The position numbers and the translations under genes are program-made. Under the pieces are notes generated by a model that was given only the letters and a program-made list of their open reading frames with translations, did no database searches and was not told the origin of the DNA. From contig CM057454.1 of assembly GCA_016271365.2 (NCBI GenBank), forward strand, positions 460,170,501 to 460,234,500: DNA of 64,000 nucleotides, in the 5' to 3' direction. Within the stretch, counting starts at the first letter, position 1; every line of letters begins with the position of its first letter. Source of the DNA: Neoceratodus forsteri. Its lineage: Eukaryota; Chordata; Ceratodontiformes; Ceratodontidae. This document shows positions 55,800 to 64,000 of the stretch, piece by piece.

Positions 55800-56755
55800 A
55801 AGACATCAAACTTCTTCCCCAATGCACTGACTCCCTCCTTAGTCAGATGCAGTACCTCAGATTTAAAGAACGTTCACTCCCAAAACTGTTGCCAGTGCCC
55901 TACAAATTTGTGTCCTTTTTCCTGGCACCAACCCTTGAGCCACATGTTTAGCTCCCCTATCTCCCCTTCTCTGACCTTCCATCCATCTACCCCCCCTTTC
56001 CCAGACTGGCAGGATCTCAGAGAAGATGATGCCAGATGAAATGAATGATAGGTCATCACCCAGCCTGGTCTGGTGTTCCTTGGTCTCCACAACTGACTGG
56101 CTGGTGAGATCATTAGTCCCTATATGTACCAGGACATTAATGTTTTCTCCTGCTTCCTGAACAATTTTAGCAATGTGGCCAGTGTCTCTCCACGCTGATG
56201 TACCTGGGAAACATCTGACCATTACCCCTGGCTGGAGATATGTATCAACTCCCCGAATCATGGAGTTTCCTATGATCAGAAGTTTTTGGGATTTCCTTTT
56301 TGCGTTTTTGTTTTGTTTCCTGTTTTGGGTGAGTTTTGTTGTGCTAGCTCATGTGCTGCAGTGTCCTGCTCTGCAGTGTTCTCGGCCCTTTTGTTTGATT
56401 TCGGAGATAGTGGCAGATACCTGTTTGTAGTTTTTATATGGTTTGTGGAGGTGATATGTTGGAGATCACCGAGTGATGGGACACCCAATTTGCCCCTTCT
56501 AACCACCTGCCAACCTCCCAGACCAACTAGCCTCTGCAGTCGAGGTGCTTCTGTTGGATGTTGGGGAAATGGCTGGTGGTTCTTATAATATATTTCCTCT
56601 TGAATATACAATTTGAGGTGTGCAATCTCTGCCCATGCTGCCTGGAGCTGAGCCCTTAGATCTCCAATGGCCCAGCATGTAGGACAGTGTCCTAAATCCT
56701 GTAAAACTGCCCTTCTAAAAAGTATTCCACAGTACCTGCAATTAATGATATCCAT
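55800..56755 (-). pseudogene. CR1 copy B ORF1 (zinc finger, coiled coil, esterase)
   Basis: MDIINCRYCGILFRRAVLQD starts the protein and GHCPTCWAIGDLRAQLQ follows, giving two CxxC pairs. A helical segment (LQAAWAEIAHLKLYIQEEIY) and a polar linker lead to KTQKGNPKNF, a stop. In another frame the esterase begins LLIIGNSMIRGVD, so the aspartate of the GDS box is asparagine here (copy A keeps GDS). VLVHIGTNDLTSQSV and FSEILPVWERG follow. The start at 56755 fits because the zinc finger begins within six residues. Confidence 0.8.
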
Positions 56756-56760
56756 TCCAG

Positions 56761-57155
56761 ATAAGTTGCTGGGTTTATAACCTGGTCAGAGTAATAAGAA
56801 GGAAGAAAATGAAAGCAAAAGTTTGATTTTGTGTTTTGTTTGTTTGTTTTTGTATAACTTGTTACAATAAGTTAAATTACTAGTGCCCCTGTAAATGAGG
56901 TCACTGTGTGCATACCCCTCTGATCTGCCACTTCCTGCTTTGCTACAGAAAATGTCACGATTGTGCTACCCTGTAAAAGGAGTGTAGTGTGGGGTGGTTG
57001 GGGATGGGAGTGGGTGGCTGGGCCCTTCTCCTGCCGAAAAAGAAGAATCACAGACAAAAGAAACAAGGAGGTAAGAGCAGAAACAATCAGCCAGCAACAA
57101 ATGCAGTAGCCCTGAAAGCTTATCCTAATGACAGATAAAACTGTAAAACCTGTAA
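56761..57155. other. Unassigned, possibly CR1 5' leader
   Basis: Directly upstream of copy B ORF1. No coding text. Could be the untranslated leader, but there is no second full-length copy in the window to compare. Confidence 0.3.
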
Positions 57156-57896
57156 AGCACCACCTGTAATAATTTCACAGAAGATATACCCTGTAAGAAA
57201 CACTTTGCTACAGAGAAAAATAAAGCAGTAACAGAAGCTATACCTTACAAAAGACAATTTGAATCAGAAGATTACAGCAGTAATCTGTAAGCACACACCT
57301 GTAGGCACATCCTGTAATAATGCAGCAGAAGGTATACCCATCAACAACAATTTGAATCAGAGAAAAATAAAGCAATAAAACATTAGCAACAAACAGTAAC
57401 AATCCCTGTGAGCACAAAATAAAAATAACAACACACAGTAAATCTGCCTAGCCAAAAGAAGCCTTAATCATTTTCCTTGCTCTAGTAAGGTTATTTGCTC
57501 TGTCCTTTCAAGCAACCTAGAAGAAAAGAGCTCAGGTGAAGCTAGGTGCCTTGGCCAGCAAACCTAGTCTTCAACCTCCAAGATATCAACTAACCTGACC
57601 TTTTAACCCTTCCCTCTGTTGGAAGTTACTGACAGTTTGTCAGCTCCACCCCCCAGATACACACTTAATCCCCTGGAAGAGTTGTGGGAGGAAAGCAATT
57701 AGCTCATTCAATGTGAGACGGAGACTGCAACACCTCTGAGACAAACAAAAAAAAAAACTTTCAGCAAAAACAAAATAAAATAAAATAGAGGCAAAGAGTA
57801 ATTTTGCTAAGCCTAATGATAAAAAGTCATGAAAATGTAAGCAGCACCTGTAATAATTTCACAGAAGATATACCCTATAAGAAACACTTTGCTACC
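57156..57896. repeat. Segment bounded by ~48-bp direct repeats
   Basis: CACCTGTAATAATTTCACAG through AAGAAACACTTTGCTAC occurs at 57164-57211 and again at 57848-57895, 684 bp apart. Partial versions (GCACACACCTGTAGGCAC, CAGAAGGTATACCC) occur near 57300. May be a tandem leader repeat or the remnant of an unequal exchange. Confidence 0.6.
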
Positions 57897-59939
57897 CAGT
57901 GCCACCAATCACAGTGGAAATGCAGTATGTACATATGTGTGTGTGAGTGGTCCTAAATTGTCTCAATTTGTTGCAATATTTCTGTTTTGCAGGCATTTGT
58001 AGGGTTAGTTGTACTACAATGTATAGCTACACATGCCAAAGTACACAGTTGCAGCAATTTGATAAAAAAATTGAAATACCTTGTAGCTGCAGTCTAGAGC
58101 AGACCTGTGCCATGATTTAAAGTTTAAAGATTGTGCTCATCTAGGTTATTAAAGTTCTCACACATCCAAAATGTCTTTCTGGTAAAATAATTAAGTATGT
58201 GAGTTATAAGATGTATTGCAGAGATAGGACCAGTCAATCCTTTAACAGCATTTGTTTTTTCATTTGGGTTGCTTTCTTTCAAGGTCGCCACTATGAACAA
58301 GAAATAAATACAACTCGCACATCAGGTGGTGGAGTTAATAGATCAGAATAGTTCTTTAATTCACATGATGCAAGCTTCTCACTGTGACTAGGATGTGAGC
58401 ACATCAACCACCTGGTGGTGTTTAACAGTGAGTTTATCACATTTGTCATCTCCCATTGCTTCACCAAGGTAATTTAATATAAATTACTGGCTGCTTAGTA
58501 TCTGTCAATGCCAATCTGTTTCTTTATTTCTTTGTTCAATAAAAGAACTGCTTGGCCATAGTCTAAGTTCCTAAAAATAGCATGTTTATTTTCACCATTG
58601 ACAATCCCATTTGGAACTGCAATTGATTTAAAAAATAGCAAAGCTTAACAGAGTAGACTGTGAAGTGAAAAGGAAGGCTAGAAAAATTTTATGTTTGAGC
58701 TCATACCATGTAATTAACATAAACACTTAAAACAGACATGCTCCACATGTGGTTCAACAACAGTAGAAAAAGAGAAAATGTACAATTAAGGAGTAGATAT
58801 ATTTTTAAAGAAGTAATCCATTATATGGGTGCCGTATGGCTTTGCTGGCTGCCTGTAAGTAGACTGTTGTCTTAAGGTAGCTTCAGCTCTATAAAATACA
58901 TATCAAGGTGTTAGCATCCAGAACGGATACTTACTGGCACATGCCATAAAATTATAAACCCAGGTTCATAGGATCTATTTGCATTATGATACACAGTAAA
59001 GCCTGCAGGGAAGCCATTACATTGGGGATCATTCTGCTATTATGTAAATATTGCTCTGCAAAGATAGTGTAACAAGACGTGTGTCTAACATTTTGCAAAA
59101 AGCTGTTCAAAGAGCAAAATACACCTGCACAGCATATCAGTGAAGACTCACATAATCAGTGTTCTTACCCCCAAACGTGTTTATTGTGAAACCCACCTTT
59201 GCTTACAGTAATTAGAGAAGTTAGACTTGAATCAAATAATCTGCTTATCAGTGTTGTGTTACACAAGCAAAATAAATCTCCCTTATTTTCTCTCCATATC
59301 TGGAGTAGTCACAGGGTGAGAAATAGGACATGCACTATATCACATGCACACATGTACCTTTTAGCAGGTGTGTGCACGTGTATGACATAGTACATGTTTG
59401 GTTTTCTGACTTTGACTGTTTCTGATGTGGAGAAATAATGAGGGAGATTTCTTTTTGTTTGTGCTAATGCAACATTGGCCTACAAATTATTTGGTTGTAG
59501 TTTAACTGCTCTGATTAACTACTGGTGGGGCATCACAATAAACACAAGATTGGGTAAGAAAACTAATTAAGTGAGTCTTTACTCAGTTGCAATGTAGCTG
59601 TATTCTGATTTTCTGAACAGCTTTTTGCAAAGTTTTTCCTGTGCACCCAGCATCAGTATGCAGGGATTGCTGACTTTAATTTTGTCAGGAGCAAGTAACA
59701 TTGTTCAATTGAGAAAAGCATTCTAAGATTGCTACCTCAAAAGAGAACTCTTCCAAATTTGGAAGGCAGATGACAAATCAAGTGGATCTTGCAACAAGAG
59801 TATTTGGCAGATAGATTTTTGGTATAGAAGAACATAATTCTTAACCCCCTCCCAGGGAACTTGGCCACAAATAACATCCTTCTTGGGGGAGCCTATCAAA
59901 ACTGCAGAAAAAATTCAAATATCTTAACTTTTGGCTAAT
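57897..59939. other. Unassigned region
   Basis: AT-rich, with no recognisable gene, element end or tandem array. Confidence 0.35.
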
Positions 59940-61098
59940 TATAAACTCTCTTATACAGTCCACATGAGGAACTGAGTAAGAAGTTGAAACAGATCCTAGG
60001 GTTGTTCTTCAGAATCAAACACCTCCTAACCTACAGTATGAAGCCAGGCTAAGACTTGTGCATGCCACATTTCTACCACTCTTGGACTATGCAGACATAT
60101 TATACAGTCAAGGCCCTAGCTCTATTCTAGCGAACCGTGACACATTATATAATAGAGCCCTAAGATTTAACACCGGCACCCCCTTCTGGATACACCACTG
60201 TACACTACATGCTATGCTGGGCTGGCAATCATTAAAAACCAGAAGACTCAGAAATGCAGCCACCTGGACCTACAGAGCTCTAACCGGAAAGCTACTGACA
60301 TATATCTCCAGCCTGCTAACATATTCCACTGGTACCTACTCACTTAGGAGTCATTCCTACCGATTCCTCAACATTCCATGAATTAGAACTCACTTTGGGG
60401 CCTCCACATTAAACCATTCCTTACCAGCCCTCTGGAGCTTGCTACAGAAATCCTTGAAGCTCTTGACTCTTATAAAAATGCCAACTTTCAAATCCTTATT
60501 AGGATGCCACATGCAGTAACTGACTCCTGCAACTGCTCTTCTTGATCCTTGTCCTTCTTTTTATTTCTACACACTGTACTAAGTGTGTGTAATGAATTGA
60601 AACTAATCCCACCCATTCCCCTTCAATCTTCCTCTCACCTCTACCTCCTTGAGGGTCCCTTCCTCTCATCTCACCCCGTTGCCCCACCTCCCTCCTTCCT
60701 TCTATCTATGCAAGTCTTACCAGTACCATTTCCAAACCGAACAATATTCCTATATAGTCCTATTGTGATATTGTCATGGTTTTAAGTTGAAGGTATTTTT
60801 GAAAGCAACTTGCTTGTTCTCTGTATGCACTATGATCCATTGTCAGGCAACACAGAATTATGTCTATATTGTTTACTCTGTACATTGTGTATTTCTCCCG
60901 TACTCTTTTTTTGTATTATTCTGCCATGTATGAGTGCATATTTTTTTCTTTTTATTTCTATTTTTGTTTTTTTCCTTGACACCGTATAACTATGTTTTGT
61001 TATGATCATCATTGTACTTTTGTCCAGGTCCACTTTGTAAATGAGCTTGCCTCAACAGTGTTCCACCTGGTTAAATAAAGATGATTGATTGATTGATA
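59940..61098 (+). mobile_element. L2-like LINE 3' end
   Basis: A 5'-truncated copy containing the last part of the RT protein, an untranslated region and the tail TTAAATAAAGATGATTGATT with tandem GATT units (to 61098), a tail type typical of L2-group LINEs. Confidence 0.75.
59960..60560 (+). pseudogene. L2-like RT C-terminal domain
   Basis: The 107-codon frame at 60058-60381 reads HATFLPLLDYADILYSQGPS, LYNRALRFNTG, LHAMLGWQSLKTRRLR and YSLRSHSYRFLNIP, matching the thumb and terminal region after the RT palm (compare VINYGLIIYGSASPSALKRI in the 50.2-kb element). Upstream, ELRKKLKQILGLFFRIKH-like text is split by a stop, and downstream, a decayed FGASTLNHSLPALW segment precedes the end. Confidence 0.7.
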
Positions 61099-61374
61099 AC
61101 TTGCCCTACCAAAGCTTCACTGCACAGAGCCAAGTAAACCCAATGAGTGCCCAATGAGGGAACCTTCTTACATATGGCCCTAAAATTAGGGCTTCCTGCA
61201 ATTAGCTAATTCTGCTTCTGTGGAATTTTTGTTAAATTCTAATGAATTGTCATGCAATTACACAAACTGTTGCACAATGTTGTGCAATTCTTTATTTACT
61301 CATAACACAACCATTCTTACAGCAAGAGCCATAACAATTGGAATGCTTATGTTTTGTAGTCAGACCTAAGAGAA

Positions 61375-61740
61375 TGCCAAGTTTCTAGATATATGAGTAG
61401 TTTTGAACTTATAGGGGCTCAAAGTAAAGTTCCTAGATACATGAGTAGTTTTGAACTTACAGAATTTGGATTTTTTTCGCAAATATTCTGAAAATATTTC
61501 TTTGCTTATAGCTTGGTTCCTTTTGGAGCTAGATATCTGAAACTCGTCATGTCTCAAATTCTTTAAAAGATCTTGGAAACTTCCAAGTGTGGAGAGAGTT
61601 GTTTTAGTAAATTTCCAGTTACAGCAGTTCATAATTTCCCGATTTGTTTTTGTTGAAGGATCTTAGAAATGTGCAAGTGTGGAGAGAGCTGTTTTAGTAA
61701 ATTTCAAGTTAGGGTGGTTCATAATTTCACAATTTCATTA
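61375..61740. repeat. Short imperfect tandem repeats
   Basis: CTAGATATATGAGTAGTTTT and CTAGATACATGAGTAGTTTT lie 49 bp apart, then AAGTGTGGAGAGAGTTGTTT and AAGTGTGGAGAGAGCTGTTT lie about 97 bp apart, each with matching surroundings. Non-coding. Confidence 0.7.
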
Positions 61741-61770
61741 TTTTTAACATTTTGTAAATAGTATCCAAAA

Positions 61771-63027
61771 CACTGAGGCCCAGCTATTCAAACTGTGCCA
61801 GAAAGTAGCGCAATAGAAGGAACAGACAGAAGTCCACTGCGCCCATGTGCAACACACACGATATTCAAACACTGCGCAGGTCAAGATGCACCTGCAGCAC
61901 ACGACTGAATATCGTGGCAACTGCACTATAGCACAACCAGGGATGTGCAGTGGCGCAGGTCAGATGTGCAATAGCACAACCAGGGATGCTCGGTTGAGCA
62001 GGGCAGCAGCAGCGCAACCGCACAACCAGGGATGTGCATGGACAGGATGCAGGGGCCCACCACCCTTGGTAGGGATAGGCAGAGGAGCACACAGCAGAAC
62101 AGACATCACCCCCCACACCCCGTGCACTGCACAACCGGAGGAGAGCTGGAAGAACCACTGGCCCAGGGACACCAGCAACAAACCCACCACCGGGGCATGG
62201 TGCCCCAGCACACCCCCTTGCAAGCTGTGACCATCACAAGGATGCCCGGCCACCCTGTGCCACACCATCCCACCAATGCAGAGCACACTCTGCACCATGA
62301 TCCCCAGACACTCTTCCCAGGTGTAGCGCCCAACAGTGCAGGACACCCCATGCATGCCACCTCCCCCCACTGTGACAATGCAACCCTGTGCACTACAGAA
62401 CCATGCAAGGCAGCCCCACCATGAGCACCCTTCAGCGGGCAGCAGTAGACAGCGATGCAATGACTGCAGACACAGTGCTGCCATGCACATCCCTCCCAAG
62501 GTACAGCTGAGAGACTGACCATGCGTCGGCACACGAGGTACCCCACACATGACAGGGCATGCCCCGGACCCCACCACCAGTGGTATAGCACCCTACACAC
62601 CTTCCCAAGGACACACCCCATCCCAGCACTGGCCACAACAGCCTGCGCAGACACCCACAGTGGTGCATGGAAGCATGCACCACACAGGATGCAACACAGT
62701 GCATGGACAAACAACCACCCATACCCAAGGGCACACCAACACAGGGACACAGTAGCGAGTCAGCCAAGCCCCCGGCGTGTGGCCACGGCAGCCATGTACA
62801 CATGGCCAGAACCCCTCCATGGCACAGGTGTGCCAGCAACCCTGTGCAGGCACCACGACACTGTACCCCACTAGCATGCGGAGGGAGCACAAGTGACAGA
62901 CAGTGGAGCACATCCCCTGCAACAGACACAAGTGACAGCATTGAGGTGGGACAACAACAACAGCGGAGGCAACAGTGCCACCCGAGGCAGACGTGCACCA
63001 CACCAGTGACAGGAGGCAACCCAGCAT
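61771..63027. mobile_element. Inverted, partial second copy of the Harbinger end
   Basis: The segment is the reverse complement of about 44312-45562, of almost equal length, with the TIR at its left (CACTGAGGCCCAGCTATTCA). It carries the same GATATTC motifs (61859, 61907). It stops at CAACCCAGCATC, exactly where an antisense CR1 3' end starts, so the rest of the Harbinger may continue beyond the CR1 and outside the window. Confidence 0.88.
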
Positions 63028-64000
63028 CATAGATACATAGATGCATAGACAGTGTCAGCAGATAAGGGCCTATGGCCCACCCAGTCTGCCCATTTGAGCT
63101 TGTAAGTTCAGTTTATGTTTTCCTAGAAGTCTGTTGCCCCTTACATCTGACCCCTAGAATTCCTTTATGTCTGTCCCATGCATTCTTAAATCCTGTGATT
63201 GTTTCAGCCACCACCACTTCCTCTGGCAGGGTGTTCCACTTGTCCACCACCCATTCTGTGAAGAAATTCTTCCTCACATTTCCTCTGAATCGTCCTCCCT
63301 CCAACTTCATCCTAAGCCCTCTAGTACTGGAACATCATTTCGCTTACAAAATAGTGTATTCCTGCACCCTGTTCCTCCCTGTAAGATACTTGTATGTCTC
63401 TATCATATCCCCTCTCTCCCTCCTTTCCTCCAGGGAGTACATGTTCAGTTCCTTCAACCTGTCCTAATAGGACTTGTGATGCAATCCATGTACCATCTTC
63501 TGCCCTCCCTCTGAACCTTCTCTACCCTGTCTATGTCCTTACGTAGGTAAGGTCTCCAGAACTGTACACTGTACTCTAGATGGGGCCTCACTAGTGTCTT
63601 GTGTAGTGGAATTATGACTCCTTTTCCTGCTGGTGATGCCCCTGCCTATGCATCCCAGCATCCTATTTGCTTTACCTGCCGCTCTGTCACACTGTTTCCT
63701 CTACCTTGAGGTCATCAGAGATGATAACCCAAGATCCCTTTCCTGCTTGGTGCATGCTATATCCTCACCCTCAAATGATATATATTGTGCCAGGGTTTTT
63801 GTACCATATGCATTATCTTGCACTTCTTGCATTGAATTTCAACTGCCAAACCCCTGACCATTCTTCAAGTTTCTGCAGGTCCCTTCTCATTCTGTCTACA
63901 CCCTCTGGTGTGTCTACTCTGTTACAGAGCTTTGTGTTATCAGCGAACAGTGAAATTCTGCCTTCTAGGTCCTAGCAATGTCACTGATGAAGATGTTGAA
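63028..64000 (-). mobile_element. CR1-group LINE, running off the window
   Basis: It begins with the tail ATAGATACATAGATGCATAG and the 3' end AGCAGATAAGGGCC. Minus-strand text gives MKLEGGRFRGNVRKNFFTEW and VVDKWNTLPEEVVVAETITG (63310-63113), then upstream RT C-terminal text to the edge near the FADD region. It is a different subfamily from copies A and B. Confidence 0.82.

Larger units (their letters stand above)
52704..56760 (-). mobile_element. Nearly full-length CR1 (copy B)
   Basis: Same family as copy A at 24941. The 3' end starts at CATAGAAACATAGAAACATA (52704). ORF1 begins at 56755, so the element reaches at least there; its 5' leader may extend into 56761-57060 but cannot be bounded. 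It has the ORF1 zinc finger, esterase, endonuclease and complete RT in order, with a few frameshifts. Confidence 0.88.

Overview
The window is a mosaic of transposable elements from a vertebrate genome. No host protein-coding gene, functional RNA gene, CRISPR array or prokaryotic signal could be supported. The element mix (CR1/L2 LINEs whose ORF1 has an esterase domain, a DIRS-type tyrosine-recombinase retrotransposon, an L1-like LINE, a Ty3/Gypsy fragment, a Tigger-like element and a large spliced Harbinger) points to a non-mammalian vertebrate. An amphibian (possibly a caecilian) or a lobe-finned fish is the best guess, made from recall of similar LINE tails and not from any search.

Layout. 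1-1.4 kb: Ty3/Gypsy RNase H remnant split by a retrocopy-like insertion with an 11-bp target duplication. 1.6-4.8 kb: decayed CR1 and an L2-like RT fragment. 4.8-13.8 kb: a DIRS element on the minus strand (inverted terminal repeats, internal complementary region, gag, RT-RNase H, tyrosine recombinase) lying inside a ~222-bp tandem repeat that carries a tRNA-like cloverleaf; a younger CR1 sits inside its RT. 13.8-22.4 kb: several CR1 copies, one nearly full length. 22.4-24.7 kb: a two-copy 327-bp repeat and a Tigger-like element with TIRs and a TA duplication. 24.7-30.8 kb: an L2/CR1-like element (zinc finger, esterase, endonuclease) split by a nearly full-length antisense CR1. 33.7-36.5 kb: L1 ORF1 plus the endonuclease part of ORF2. 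36.5-37.3 kb: nine-copy 79-bp minisatellite. 37.8-45.6 kb: a 7.8-kb Harbinger. 47.1-48.0 kb: ~92-bp tandem repeat. 50.2-52.4 kb: L2-like RT. 52.7-56.8 kb: nearly full-length CR1. 59.9-61.1 kb: L2-like 3' end. 61.8-63.0 kb: inverted second copy of the Harbinger end, abutting a CR1 that runs off the window.

The most interesting unit is the Harbinger. Besides a two-exon HARBI1-type DDE nuclease it appears to encode two different SANT/Myb-like proteins on opposite strands, each with recognisable splice sites. The gap between those two divergent genes has a TATA box, two inverted octamer motifs and a copy of a GCGATATTCAGC-like motif that also recurs at both element ends. Most disrupted reading frames carry one or a few stops, several consistent with CpG decay.
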